Source of the DNA: Prochlorococcus sp. AG-347-K20
Lineage (GTDB): Bacteria > Cyanobacteriota > Cyanobacteriia > PCC-6307 > Cyanobiaceae
DNA length: 64,000 nucleotides
Assembly: GCA_003281315.1 (NCBI GenBank)
Contig: QCCH01000006.1
Coordinates: 28,986 to 92,985, forward strand
Direction of reading: 5' to 3'
This document shows, in pieces, positions 41,108 through 50,564 of the stretch. The first letter of the stretch is position 1. Each line of letters opens with the position of its first letter. A program made the translations under genes and the position numbers. The notes beneath the pieces are model-generated. The model made no database searches. It was not told the DNA's origin and was given only the letters and a program-made list of their open reading frames with translations.

Positions 41108-42409
41108 ATGAGAAAATGCAAAATTGGTATTGTAGGTTTTGGAACTGTAGGTTCAGGGATTTATAGAATATTAAGTTCTGAAGTTGATTTACATCCAATT
41201 TTAAAAGAAATAGAAATAGCAAAAATAGCAGTTAAAGATCTTAGTAAAAAAAGGGATATTGAGCTAGATAATAATTTATTAACTGACGATCCATTTGAAT
41301 TAATTAATGACCCCTCTATAGATGTAATTGTTGAAGTAATGGGAGGGGTTGATTTGGCGAAAGATATTATTCTGCATTCATTAAAATCAGGAAAATCTGT
41401 TGTTACTGCTAATAAAGCAGTCATTGCAAGATATGGAGAAGAAATATATGAAACTGCATCTAAAGAAGGCGTTTATATATTGTCAGAGGCTGCAGTTTGC
41501 GGGGGGATTCCTATAATTGAGCCCTTAAAAAGATCATTAAAAAGTAATAGCATAAAAAAAATGGTCGGGATAATAAATGGCACAACAAATTTTATTCTTT
41601 CGAAGATGACAAATGAAAAAGCTGATTATAAGGAGACCTTAAAATTGGCACAAAGCCTTGGTTATGCAGAATTTGATCCAACTGCAGATGTTGAGGGCCA
41701 TGATGCTGCTGATAAGATTTCAATTCTTAGTGAACTTGCATTTGGAGGGAAAATCACAAGAGAGGAGATACATTCTGAGGGCATTAGTAAAATTAATCTT
41801 AAGGATATCGAATATGCCAATAAATTAGGATTTGAAATAAAACTTTTAGCGCTTTCCGAAAGGGTACAAATCAATAGTAAAGATTCACTTGCTTTGAATA
41901 TTTGGGTAGGACCTTCTTTGATTCCAAAATCTCATCCATTGGCAACAGTAAAGGGAGTTAATAATGCTTTATTAATTGAGGCTGATCCTCTTGGAGAGAT
42001 AATGTTGTATGGTCCAGGTGCAGGGAGTGGCCCAACTGCTGCATCAGTAGTATCAGATATATTAAATCTGCATGCCGCCTCAGTAAAAAATAATAATTCA
42101 ATAGATCCATTATTGTCTTTCGATTTCTGGAGAAAATGTCACATCATTGAATCTTCACGAATAAATAAAAAAAATTACCTTAGAATTATTTGTCTTGATA
42201 GTCCAGGTGTAATAGGAAAGATTGGAGATATATTTGGTAATAATAATATATCCATCGAATCAATTGTTCAACTGGATGCAAGTGAGGACAAAGCTGAAAT
42301 TGTCGTTATTACTCATGAGGTGAATAGTGGAGATTTTGAGAAATCCAAAGATGAAATAAATTCGCTTAATGAAGTAAAAATTATTGCAAGTCAATTAAGT
42401 TGTATTTAA
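41108..42409 (+). CDS. hom: Homoserine dehydrogenase with C-terminal ACT domain
   Basis: Reduces aspartate semialdehyde to homoserine on the way to threonine and methionine. The 433-residue protein has the N-terminal NAD(P) motif GIVGFGTVGSGIYRIL, the catalytic region GIINGTTNFILSKM and AQSLGYAEFDPTADVEGHDA, and a C-terminal ACT regulatory domain (from about residue 350, RIICLDSPGVIGKIGDIF), suggesting threonine feedback. Monofunctional type without aspartokinase. Confidence 0.97.
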   Translation: MRKCKIGIVGFGTVGSGIYRILSSEVDLHPILKEIEIAKIAVKDLSKKRDIELDNNLLTDDPFELINDPSIDVIVEVMGGVDLAKDIILHSLKSGKSVVTANKAVIARYGEEIYETASKEGVYILSEAAVCGGIPIIEPLKRSLKSNSIKKMVGIINGTTNFILSKMTNEKADYKETLKLAQSLGYAEFDPTADVEGHDAADKISILSELAFGGKITREEIHSEGISKINLKDIEYANKLGFEIKLLALSERVQINSKDSLALNIWVGPSLIPKSHPLATVKGVNNALLIEADPLGEIMLYGPGAGSGPTAASVVSDILNLHAASVKNNNSIDPLLSFDFWRKCHIIESSRINKKNYLRIICLDSPGVIGKIGDIFGNNNISIESIVQLDASEDKAEIVVITHEVNSGDFEKSKDEINSLNEVKIIASQLSCI

Positions 42410-42479
42410 AAAAATAGTTTGCAAATTTCTTCATAGCTTGTTAAACCGTAGAAAGTAAGTGTTTGGTTTTAGCACCTTA

Positions 42480-42752
42480 ATGATTCATTCAAAATTAGTA
42501 GATAATAAAAATAAAAAAAATAATTTAATTTGCTTTGAAAAACTTTATAAAGGTGCTTGTGTAAAAATTAAAGATAGCAATAAGACTTTTCAAGTAATTG
42601 GTCTAAATATAGGTAAAGAAATTTGTTGGGTGAGAGAATGGCCTTTTGCTTGTAATTCTAAAAAAACATTTTCTTTAGAAATAAGTCAAATAACCTTACA
42701 AATTTTCTGTTCAAATAATTCTCCAGAAAAATTAAGTAATTATGAAATATAA
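42480..42752 (+). CDS. Conserved hypothetical small protein
   Basis: About 90 residues from ATG 42480 (a GTG at 42459 would add seven residues). Soluble, basic in the first 20 residues, with cysteines in NLICFEKL, KGACVKI and GKEICWVREWPFACNS. The pattern of a small beta-barrel-like domain (CVKIKDSNKTFQVIGLN) suggests an SH3-type fold, but this is only a guess. Its end overlaps the start of the solute-binding protein gene by 11 bp, suggesting translational coupling. Confidence 0.6.
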   Translation: MIHSKLVDNKNKKNNLICFEKLYKGACVKIKDSNKTFQVIGLNIGKEICWVREWPFACNSKKTFSLEISQITLQIFCSNNSPEKLSNYEI

Positions 42753-44319
42753 AAAAAAAGTTGTTTTATCAATATTTATTATTTTAATTTCTTTTTTACA
42801 GAATTCTTGCGGCTCAAAAAGAATATCAAAAAAAATCATAGTAGCAAGTTCTGGAAAAATTGAATCTTTAGATCCAGCTAGAGCAAATACTCTAAAAGCA
42901 ATTCAATTAATCAGTTCTCTAGGAGACACATTATATGAATTAAATTCTGATGGAGAATTAATCCCTGAATTGGCCTCTGAGATGCCAATTATTTCAAAGG
43001 ATAGACTTCAAATAACTATCAATTTAAGAAAAAATGTTTTTTTTCACGATGGAACTGCATTTAACTCAAACGCTATAAAGTTTACCTTTGATAGATTCAA
43101 AAGAATTGGAACGATGAACTATATTTTAGGAAATAAGATTAAATCAATAGAAACGCCAAGTGAATATTCAGTCATAATAAATTTGAATAAACCATCAAGT
43201 TCTTTAAATGGTTTACTCACATCAGTAAATTTAACTCCAATATCTCCTACATTTTACAAACAATATTCTGATAAGTTTCTAAATGAAAAATTCGTTGGTA
43301 CTGGCAAGTATGTGCTGACTAGTTTTTCTAATGAAGTTCAATCAATTGATCCATATTTGAATTATTGGGGTGAAAAGCCCTTAAATAAAGGAGTTAATTT
43401 TGTGGGATATTCAAATTCATCCTCTCTTTTTGGGGCTTTAAAAAGTAAACAAATTGACGTGCTTTTATCAAATTCAATTGATGATAGTCAGAGAAAAAGT
43501 TTAAATAATTTAAGCAAAAATAAACAGTTTAATGAAGGTAATAGCCCTTTCATTGAATTAAGTTTTATAAGCCTTAAAACTAGTTCTTATCCCTTAAGTA
43601 ATCTTAATTTAAGACTGGCTTTGGCAAAAAGTCTTAATAGAAAATTGATTAGTGAGAAAGTAAGTTATGGATTAAGGAAGCCATCTAGATCAATTATTCC
43701 TCCGATATTAAAAAAAGATAATCAAGAACTTTGGCCTAAATATGATTATTTAGAAGCGAGAAGGTTATTGCAGAAAGAAAATTATTGCAATGGAAATATT
43801 CTAAAAATACCCCTAACTTATAGATCGAATGTACCAGCTGACAAGCTTATTGCTCTGACATGGCAAGAAGAAATTAAAAGTTCTTTGAAAGATTGTATTG
43901 ATATTGAACTTAATGGAGTTGAATCTACAACAGTATATAAGAATTTAAGTTTAGGAATTTATACGGCAGTTCTTCTCGATTGGACTGGGGCTTATTCAGA
44001 TCCAGAGGCCTATCTTACCCCTCTTTTAAGTTGTAATGAAATAGTTGATAGCATATGTAAAAAAGGAGAATCAGTTTACAGTGGTAGTTTTTGGGGATCT
44101 AATAAAGTGGAAAGTTTATTTCTTGAGAGTGAAAAAATAAGTGGAATTAAAAGATTAGAAAAACTTGTTGAAATAGAAAAAATAGCAGCAAGTTCAATAC
44201 CTTATATTCCTATTTGGATATCCTCTCAAAAAGCATGGTCGCAACATAAAATATCAAAACCTATTTTTAATGGTGCAGGAATAATTTCATTGAGTGATCT
44301 TAAGTTAATTAATGAGTAG
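42742..44319 (+). CDS. ABC transporter solute-binding protein family 5 (peptide type), lipoprotein
   Basis: A 525-residue extracytoplasmic solute-binding protein of the DppA/OppA/NikA family. The N-terminus has a lipoprotein signal with lipobox LQNSC and lipidated Cys23. The family motif VIASSGKIESLDPARANT-like stretch (VASSGKIESLDPA) and the region RKNVFFHDGTAFNSNAIKFT are clear. Substrate could be peptides, nickel or glutathione and cannot be deduced. It overlaps the permease gene by 8 bp and the preceding small gene by 11 bp. Confidence 0.9.
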   Translation: MKYKKKVVLSIFIILISFLQNSCGSKRISKKIIVASSGKIESLDPARANTLKAIQLISSLGDTLYELNSDGELIPELASEMPIISKDRLQITINLRKNVFFHDGTAFNSNAIKFTFDRFKRIGTMNYILGNKIKSIETPSEYSVIINLNKPSSSLNGLLTSVNLTPISPTFYKQYSDKFLNEKFVGTGKYVLTSFSNEVQSIDPYLNYWGEKPLNKGVNFVGYSNSSSLFGALKSKQIDVLLSNSIDDSQRKSLNNLSKNKQFNEGNSPFIELSFISLKTSSYPLSNLNLRLALAKSLNRKLISEKVSYGLRKPSRSIIPPILKKDNQELWPKYDYLEARRLLQKENYCNGNILKIPLTYRSNVPADKLIALTWQEEIKSSLKDCIDIELNGVESTTVYKNLSLGIYTAVLLDWTGAYSDPEAYLTPLLSCNEIVDSICKKGESVYSGSFWGSNKVESLFLESEKISGIKRLEKLVEIEKIAASSIPYIPIWISSQKAWSQHKISKPIFNGAGIISLSDLKLINE

Positions 44320-45334
44320 AAATTTAAATAAACTACTAAATTATTTCTTATTAAAAATTTCATTAATACCGATTATGTTATGGATAATTTCTTCATTAGT
44401 TTTTATTTTATTAAGAGTTGCTCCCGGCGATCCTGTCGATGCCATACTTGGATCTGGTGCAGATGAGGTTTCTAGGGAATTTCTAAGAAATAAATTGGGG
44501 CTAAATGAACCTTTAATAAGTCAATATTTTTCATATATTAAAAATATATTGCACTTAGATTTTGGCCAATCTCTAAGTACCCAAGAGCCAGTCTTTAATA
44601 TTATTATTAAGTCATTACCTGCAAGCCTTGAGCTTGGATTCTTTTCAATATTAAGTGCCACACTAATAGGATTCCCATTGGGATTACTTGGCTTAAGAAA
44701 TAGAGGGAAAAAGACTGATTATATTGCGAGAATATTAGGAATTGCTACATATGCGATCCCTCCTTTTTGGGGTGCAATGTTGGCGCAATTATTGTTTTCT
44801 GTATTTTTTAATATTTCCCCTATTGGAGGGAGATTTCCAATATTTCAGCCACAACCTCAAATTACAGGTTTTCTAGTTTTAGATAGTATTCTTTCAAATA
44901 ATATTATTGCCTTGAAAGATAGTCTTTATCATCTCGCTCTTCCTTCGATTACCCTTGGCTTTTTATTAAGTGGTATATTCAGCCGCTCATTAAGAGTAAA
45001 TTTGGATAAGACATTAAAAAGTGATTATGTAAATGCTGCTTTATGTAGAGGAATATCAACGAAAAAAATATTTTTAAACCATGCATTGCCTAATGCTCTA
45101 TTGCCAATTGTCACTATTTCTGGCTTGACTATGGCCTCGTTAGCAGGAGGTGCTCTATTGTTCGAGGTGACTTTTTCATGGCCAGGTATGGCTTTAAGAT
45201 TACATGAAGCTATTTCTCAAAGAGACTATACCTTGGTTCAAGGAATTGTAATTTTTACATCTATGCTTATAGTCTCTTTAAATCTTTTCGTGGATATTTT
45301 AATCGCATATTTAGATCCACGAATAGAGTACTAA
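44312..45334 (+). CDS. ABC transporter permease, DppB family
   Basis: A 340-residue inner-membrane permease of the DppB/OppB/NikB family with about six membrane helices. The N-terminal family motif is FILLRVAPGDPVDAILG, with NKLGLNEPLISQYFSYI after it. The coupling (EAA-type) loop ALCRGISTKKIFLNHALPNA and the family C-terminal FSWPGMALRLHEAISQRDY are present. It shares the last bases of its stop codon with the convergent hydrolase gene. The second permease (DppC) and the ATPases are not in this window. Confidence 0.92.
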   Translation: MSRNLNKLLNYFLLKISLIPIMLWIISSLVFILLRVAPGDPVDAILGSGADEVSREFLRNKLGLNEPLISQYFSYIKNILHLDFGQSLSTQEPVFNIIIKSLPASLELGFFSILSATLIGFPLGLLGLRNRGKKTDYIARILGIATYAIPPFWGAMLAQLLFSVFFNISPIGGRFPIFQPQPQITGFLVLDSILSNNIIALKDSLYHLALPSITLGFLLSGIFSRSLRVNLDKTLKSDYVNAALCRGISTKKIFLNHALPNALLPIVTISGLTMASLAGGALLFEVTFSWPGMALRLHEAISQRDYTLVQGIVIFTSMLIVSLNLFVDILIAYLDPRIEY

Positions 45335-46881
45335 TTTTCGGAAATTTCTTTTATCGTTTCAAGATCTAAAAGATGGAAATCAAGTCCCAAATCTCTTTGG
45401 TTTTTAACTACATTAGGGATCTTTTGGTCTTTAATATTTTTTAAAAATTCAACTATAAATTTAGTAGATAAATCTTGTACTAATATTGGCTCTGAACCAA
45501 TAAAAGATTGACTTATTTTGAAGACGTCATTATTTTCTTCATAGCTTTTATTAATTCTTATTGGAGAGAAATGACTTGCTCCTTCAATAATTAGAAATCT
45601 ATTTGATGGATTATTTAAAGCAGAAAAAACTCTAAATTGTTCATTGATTAAGGGTGTAATAAGGTCATAAGTACCACCTATTAGAAGAGTTGGTGTTTTA
45701 ATGCCTGTACTATTATCTTTTGGCCATATTAAACTTCCAAATGAATTAAAACCTACTATCGCACTGGCTTTATTAGTGTTATTTTTCTTAGGGAATGGTA
45801 TTTCGCTCAACTGACATTGAAGCAATTTTGATAAATTTGTTACCGCAAAGTCTTTTAATGCGGAATCACATTTTTCCTCTAGTTGATCAGTAGGTTTCTT
45901 GCCTTCATATAAAAGTGCTATTAAAGCACCAAGTGAATGCCCCATTAAAATATAAGAATTATTAGGTAAACCAAATTCTCCATTTGCATGAGCTTTCAAT
46001 ACAGCATCTAAATCTTTAATTCTATATAAGAAAAAATCTACACTTCCTGGTATTGCTTCCTTACCATTGAGTACTTCTATGAATGATTCTAAATTACTCC
46101 CTCTATGATCTATGAATAATATTGGCCAGCCTCTTCTAGCCAATTCGTTACCTATCCATTTGAAATTATTAATTTCGCCTCCAAGTCCTGGCATAAATAT
46201 TATCAATTCTTTATCAACATTTGTTTTATTGCTTTTCCATATTTCAATTTCGAAAGGTTTCACTCGGTGAGGAGCATAAATTTTTTTATCAATTTTTATT
46301 AGATCTTTAGTTGATTTTGTTTCAGCATTTTTAAAGGCATTTTGTTTAGTTCTTTCAAGTTTATTTAATTTGGACAACAGTTCTTGTTGCATTGATAATT
46401 CATTTTTCCATGATGAAATTATTAAAATTAGATTATCAATATCTAGTGAAATTTCTTCTGATGGTAATGCCTTTATGATGTCTAAAGTTGAAACTTCTTT
46501 TTTTTGTTCTAATAAATTTTCTATAGTGTTATACATCTCTGTTCCATTATTGTCATTTGGAACTTTAATGCTTTTGCTTAATTCTGTAAGAATTTTACGC
46601 CCTATCCAACTTCTTAATATTTCTCTATTTAATCCCTCTTCTTTGAAAACTGGAAATTCTAAAAATTTTGATAATCCAAAAACTCTTTTAAATCCATTTT
46701 TTTTTAACCAATTTATTAATTCTGTTGAATTATCTTTGTATTTTTCTAATTTTGATAATTGTTCTATAGTAAGTGGGATTTCCATCTCTTCAAACTTAAT
46801 ATTTATCTTTTCAGCAGCCTTTAAACCATTATTAAAAAATAAACCACAAAAACTAAAAAAAATTATAAAAATGTATTTCAC
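45331..46881 (-). CDS. DUF1400 plus alpha/beta hydrolase, exported
   Basis: A 516-residue protein with a signal peptide (about 1-22), an N-terminal DUF1400 domain (about 25-150) typical of cyanobacterial predicted dienelactone hydrolases, and a C-terminal alpha/beta hydrolase. The nucleophile is in ILMGHSLGALIALL, the oxyanion region IIFMPGLGGEINNF, and a late histidine in IEGASHFSPI. Likely a periplasmic or lumenal esterase or lipase of unknown substrate. It diverges from the MFS gene with only a 2-bp gap. Confidence 0.85.
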   Translation of the reverse strand: MKYIFIIFFSFCGLFFNNGLKAAEKINIKFEEMEIPLTIEQLSKLEKYKDNSTELINWLKKNGFKRVFGLSKFLEFPVFKEEGLNREILRSWIGRKILTELSKSIKVPNDNNGTEMYNTIENLLEQKKEVSTLDIIKALPSEEISLDIDNLILIISSWKNELSMQQELLSKLNKLERTKQNAFKNAETKSTKDLIKIDKKIYAPHRVKPFEIEIWKSNKTNVDKELIIFMPGLGGEINNFKWIGNELARRGWPILFIDHRGSNLESFIEVLNGKEAIPGSVDFFLYRIKDLDAVLKAHANGEFGLPNNSYILMGHSLGALIALLYEGKKPTDQLEEKCDSALKDFAVTNLSKLLQCQLSEIPFPKKNNTNKASAIVGFNSFGSLIWPKDNSTGIKTPTLLIGGTYDLITPLINEQFRVFSALNNPSNRFLIIEGASHFSPIRINKSYEENNDVFKISQSFIGSEPILVQDLSTKFIVEFLKNIKDQKIPNVVKNQRDLGLDFHLLDLETIKEISEN

Positions 46882-46883
46882 TA

Positions 46884-48113
46884 GTGATTAGTCCAAATAG
46901 TTTACAAATTAGCAAAAATTGGTGGATTCAATTTCCATATCATTTGAGGTTAATTACCAAGATAAGATTTTTCGCTGCATTTGGAGCAGGAGGTGTTATT
47001 TATTTAACATCACTTATTTTTAATAACCTAGGATTATCTGCGACAGATATTGGCCTGGGATTTACCATTTCAGCAATAATTGGAACCGTAACAAGATTCT
47101 TTACAGGTAATTATCTTAATAAAACAGGGGAAATACAATTTCCTATAATTACTTCCTCAATACTAAGTATTGCCGCTAGCTTATGCCTTATTTTTTCAAG
47201 AGATACTTTTTTGTACATAATTGGACAATCACTTGTTGGGGCTGCTGCAGGAATATATTGGCCTGCTGCCGAGTTTGGGGTGCCCTATTTTTGCCATCCT
47301 ATTGAAACACGAAAAGCGTATGCGCTTGTAAGAAGTTCGGAGGCTTTAGGAATTTTTCTAGGGGTATTCTTAGGGGGTTATATGACAAATTTTTTGTACT
47401 CTAAATCAATTTTTATAAATGATATATTTTGCATGTTAGTTATCACATATTTAATATCTAGAAATAGTTCTTCTATAAAAAGAAACTTAGAAAATTTTCA
47501 AAAAAAATTAGTAGATCCAATTAATCAGGGACAATTGAAATGGAATAAAAATTCAACAATAATAATTTTATCTATTTTATTGATAACTACCTCTTTAGCC
47601 CTGATACAAGTAACTTTGCCTCTGGATCTTGTTAAAGGTGGAGTATATCGCAATGCACTAAGCAAAGAAATTATTAGTCTTATAATTTCTATTCAGTTAA
47701 TTTTATTGTTGTTTTTACAATGGCCTGTAGGTTCTTGGATATCTAAGAAAGAAAGATTATTTGGCTTGAAATTTAGTTTAATAAATTTCTCTTTCGCTTC
47801 ATTATTATTATTTATTTCTAGTTATTTAAATATCCCAGCGTTTTATTTAATTTCTTTGGCATTGATTTTAGTAAGTTTAGGGACTGCTTCATTTCTTCCA
47901 ACATCAACAGATATCGTTTTCAGAATAGCTCCTTCAAATAAAAAAGGTTTTGCACTTGCTCTACTTTCACAATGTTTCGCTATGGGTTATTTTTTTGGAC
48001 CATTTATTTCAGGACGTATATTAGATCTATTTGGTTATGCTTCAATAATCTGGCTTTCAATTTCTTGTTGTTGCTTTATTGCATTTACAATTCTATTTAA
48101 GAGATTATTTTAA
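46884..48113 (+). CDS. Major facilitator superfamily transporter
   Basis: A 409-residue membrane protein with about 12 hydrophobic helices in two halves, each with short basic loops (for example LNKTGEI after helix 2 and WISKKERLFGLKF in the second half). Substrate is not recognisable; drug or metabolite export is the usual default. It starts with GTG at 46884, directly after the divergent hydrolase start, so its promoter must lie in that gene. It shares its stop TTAA with the convergent DUF2834 gene. Confidence 0.85.
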   Translation: MISPNSLQISKNWWIQFPYHLRLITKIRFFAAFGAGGVIYLTSLIFNNLGLSATDIGLGFTISAIIGTVTRFFTGNYLNKTGEIQFPIITSSILSIAASLCLIFSRDTFLYIIGQSLVGAAAGIYWPAAEFGVPYFCHPIETRKAYALVRSSEALGIFLGVFLGGYMTNFLYSKSIFINDIFCMLVITYLISRNSSSIKRNLENFQKKLVDPINQGQLKWNKNSTIIILSILLITTSLALIQVTLPLDLVKGGVYRNALSKEIISLIISIQLILLLFLQWPVGSWISKKERLFGLKFSLINFSFASLLLFISSYLNIPAFYLISLALILVSLGTASFLPTSTDIVFRIAPSNKKGFALALLSQCFAMGYFFGPFISGRILDLFGYASIIWLSISCCCFIAFTILFKRLF

Positions 48114-48481
48114 TTAATCTTTTCTAATTCAATAATTCTTCTCTCTCTTAGAAATAAGAAAAAAGGTGCAGAGAATGCGAAGGCTATAAGAAAAGTTCCA
48201 ATGTAGACAACCCACATATTCTTCATGTTTAGTTTTTTTGATTCATTTACAATCCATATAAAAATGGCGCTTGCACCTACTAATAAGTCTCTAGAAATTG
48301 ACTGAGCTGCAGGGTTTGCATTCGCTAAAGAAATGAAGTTATTTATATCAAAGCTGTTTCCATATTCCCTTGCAAATTCGAAATTTGCCAACATTGGCAG
48401 AACAGCACCCAAAATTGATAGAAAAAGGTAAAGAAAAGATAGTATCTGTTTATTATCTTTTAAAATGTTAAATGAATTCAC
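48110..48481 (-). CDS. DUF2834-type membrane protein
   Basis: A 123-residue protein with three hydrophobic segments (about 12-33, 67-80 and 91-110), fitting the DUF2834 layout: ILGAVLPMLANFEF first, then the SRDLLVGASAIFIWIVNESK helix, and a final helix ending FLFLRERR. Function unknown. It diverges from the PfkB kinase gene (41-bp gap) and is convergent with the MFS gene. Confidence 0.75.
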   Translation of the reverse strand: MNSFNILKDNKQILSFLYLFLSILGAVLPMLANFEFAREYGNSFDINNFISLANANPAAQSISRDLLVGASAIFIWIVNESKKLNMKNMWVVYIGTFLIAFAFSAPFFLFLRERRIIELEKIN

Positions 48482-48522
48482 TTGTCAAAAATATTTCTTT
48501 TAATAATAGTATTTAAAAGCTT

Positions 48523-49392
48523 ATGGTTGTTGAAAAGAATAATAAAGTTGAAGACTATAAATTTAAAAAAGGAAATTTAAATTTTGCTGTTGTTGGTCAT
48601 GTTGAGTGGATAAATTTCTTAAAGGTCGATCAATTACCAAAATCAGGCGTCATTTCTCATTCTGAAAAGTCCCTTGAGTATCCAGCTGGTGGTGGATCTA
48701 TTATCGCGAAAATACTTTCTGATTTAACTTTAAACCAAATTCATTTTTTTACGTCATTAGGTAATGATGATTATGGAGATAAGTGTTTCAAGATTCTCTC
48801 AAATATGGGAATTAAGTTGCATGTAGCTTGGCGTGATAAACCAACTAGAAGAGGATTTAGTTTAATTGACTCTCAAGGTGAAAGAGCAATAACAGTTATT
48901 GGAGAGAGGTTAGCTCCAACCCATAAAGACAATTTAGAATGGAACATTTTAAAAAAAATGGACGGAATTTTTATTACTGCATCTGATTCTGAGATTTTTA
49001 AAATTGCTAGATCAGCTTCAATATTATGTACGACACCAAGGGTAGGATTAAATACAATTAATAATTCAAATGTTCTTTTAGATGGATTAGTAGGAAGTAA
49101 TCTTGATCCCGGAGAAGTTTTTTCTTTTTCTGAATTATCGTTAAAACCCAAATATACTATTAAAACCGAGGGAGAGAAGGGAGGCATAATATTTCCAGGA
49201 GGAAGATATAAGGCTCTTAAAAACAAAAAATTAAAGGTTGATTCTTATGGATGTGGCGATTCATTTGCTGCTGGGATTCTTTATGGAATGGCATCTAAAT
49301 GGGATATAGATAAAAGTTTAAATCTTGCTAAAGTAATGGGAAGAGACGCAAGTGAATTTTTCGGCCCATATGCAAATAGTGATGAAAAATAA
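48523..49392 (+). CDS. PfkB family carbohydrate kinase
   Basis: A 289-residue ribokinase-like sugar kinase. The N-terminal part has PAGGGSIIAKILSDL and FFTSLGNDDYGD; the anion-hole/catalytic motif is SYGCGDSFAAGILYG, where the usual GAGD is GCGD, still retaining the catalytic Asp. Ribose, fructose, 2-keto-3-deoxygluconate or adenosine-like substrates are possible; none is favoured by sequence. It is followed after 16 bp by two small hypothetical genes. Confidence 0.87.
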   Translation: MVVEKNNKVEDYKFKKGNLNFAVVGHVEWINFLKVDQLPKSGVISHSEKSLEYPAGGGSIIAKILSDLTLNQIHFFTSLGNDDYGDKCFKILSNMGIKLHVAWRDKPTRRGFSLIDSQGERAITVIGERLAPTHKDNLEWNILKKMDGIFITASDSEIFKIARSASILCTTPRVGLNTINNSNVLLDGLVGSNLDPGEVFSFSELSLKPKYTIKTEGEKGGIIFPGGRYKALKNKKLKVDSYGCGDSFAAGILYGMASKWDIDKSLNLAKVMGRDASEFFGPYANSDEK

Positions 49393-49408
49393 TTGAATTA
49401 AGACTTAT

Positions 49409-49600
49409 ATGAGCAATCTAGATAATAAAAATAAAAATCTACTTGTAGAAAACATTATTGTTTTCTTTTTATTTACTGTTTTTTTAGTTTTTAATTCTTT
49501 AAAAACTTTATCTAAAATTTTTAGCTATGGAATCATAAAAAAAGAAATATTAACTACTAAAAGTAACTTAGGCGTAGATATAAAAATAAAAATTAAGTAA
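49409..49600 (+). CDS. Small single-helix membrane protein
   Basis: A 63-residue protein with one clear hydrophobic helix (about residues 14-30, ENIIVFFLFTVFLVFNSL) and a basic C-terminus (KSNLGVDIKIKIK). I recognise no family. Its stop overlaps the start codon of the next gene in TAATG, which strongly suggests translation of both and that the two belong together. Confidence 0.55.
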   Translation: MSNLDNKNKNLLVENIIVFFLFTVFLVFNSLKTLSKIFSYGIIKKEILTTKSNLGVDIKIKIK

Positions 49601-49953
49601 TGAATATATTTTTAGTTTTTCTAATTTTAGGAGTTATTTTTTTGGTCTTCAAAAAAATTAATTCTAAAAAAACAAAGAACTTAAAATTAGATAAATTTAA
49701 AAATAAATTACAGAGTACGCAAACAAATATTGACAGGATTTTTTTAAGAGAGGAAGAAAAAACCTTTTCAAATCCTAATATAAATATTTATATTGGTGTT
49801 TATGACAACGAAGAAAATATAAATAGAAAATCCAATATACACAGAGCAAGACTTTCAAAATTTAAGAAATCCAAATTAAATGGTGAGATGATATTTCAAG
49901 ACGATGAACAAAGGATTTATAAATTTAATGCCGGTAAGAAAGTTTACTTATAA
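49600..49953 (+). CDS. Small membrane-anchored basic hypothetical protein
   Basis: A 117-residue protein: an N-terminal hydrophobic anchor (about 1-18), a long Lys-rich region (about 19-45), then a more ordered part with FSNPNINIYIGVYDNEE and RARLSKFKK. No known motif. It overlaps the previous small gene by one base (TAATG) and is convergent with the pentapeptide gene (9-bp gap). Confidence 0.6.
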   Translation: MNIFLVFLILGVIFLVFKKINSKKTKNLKLDKFKNKLQSTQTNIDRIFLREEEKTFSNPNINIYIGVYDNEENINRKSNIHRARLSKFKKSKLNGEMIFQDDEQRIYKFNAGKKVYL

Positions 49954-49962
49954 TTTTTAATG

Positions 49963-50481
49963 CTAACTACATTCAAGACTTTCTCTTGTTGAAACTCCTG
50001 TTGTTGGATTGATCCCATCAGCGATTTCACAAAGATTTCTTTGGTCTTCGCTGTCAAGGATGGCATAAGAAAAATCTGCTCCTTCTATTTGAGCTCCTGC
50101 AAAACTGCTGCCTGATGCAATCATATTTATTAAAACAGCATTTCTAAGATCTGTTTTTTGGAAATTAACTCGATCAGAAAGAGTATCGGTCAGGTCAATT
50201 CCATTTAAATTAGAACCTTTTAAATCAGATAGGGTTAATGTAGTTCCATGTAAATCAACATCACTAAAATCTGCGTCTCTAGCAACTGCTCCAGCTATAG
50301 AAGATAAATGAAGATCCTCTCCATGGAAATCAAATCCTGTGATATTAGATCTTACATAGCTTGGAACTTCATCTCCTTCTCCCTTAACAGCAACATTCGC
50401 CCCAGCAAAAACTGGAGAGGATAAAACCAAGAAAGAAAAAGTTATACATAAAAAATATCTTAATAACCTAAAAAATTTCAT
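49963..50481 (-). CDS. Exported pentapeptide-repeat protein
   Basis: A 172-residue protein with a signal peptide (about 1-26, ending FAGANV) and about 15 pentapeptide repeats of the A(D/N)LxX type ([30 protein letters not shown]). This yields a right-handed quadrilateral beta-helix in the lumen or periplasm. Cyanobacterial thylakoid lumen proteins of this type are common; function is unknown. Two cysteines in the C-terminal tail (NLCEIAD and LECS) might form a disulfide. Confidence 0.87.
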   Translation of the reverse strand: MKFFRLLRYFLCITFSFLVLSSPVFAGANVAVKGEGDEVPSYVRSNITGFDFHGEDLHLSSIAGAVARDADFSDVDLHGTTLTLSDLKGSNLNGIDLTDTLSDRVNFQKTDLRNAVLINMIASGSSFAGAQIEGADFSYAILDSEDQRNLCEIADGINPTTGVSTRESLECS

Positions 50482-50564
50482 ATTAATAAATTTGAGTAAT
50501 TTTATTTTATAACAATTAGATAATTTTTAAAATTGATGACTAAATTTGGAACTCCTTTTTAAAA

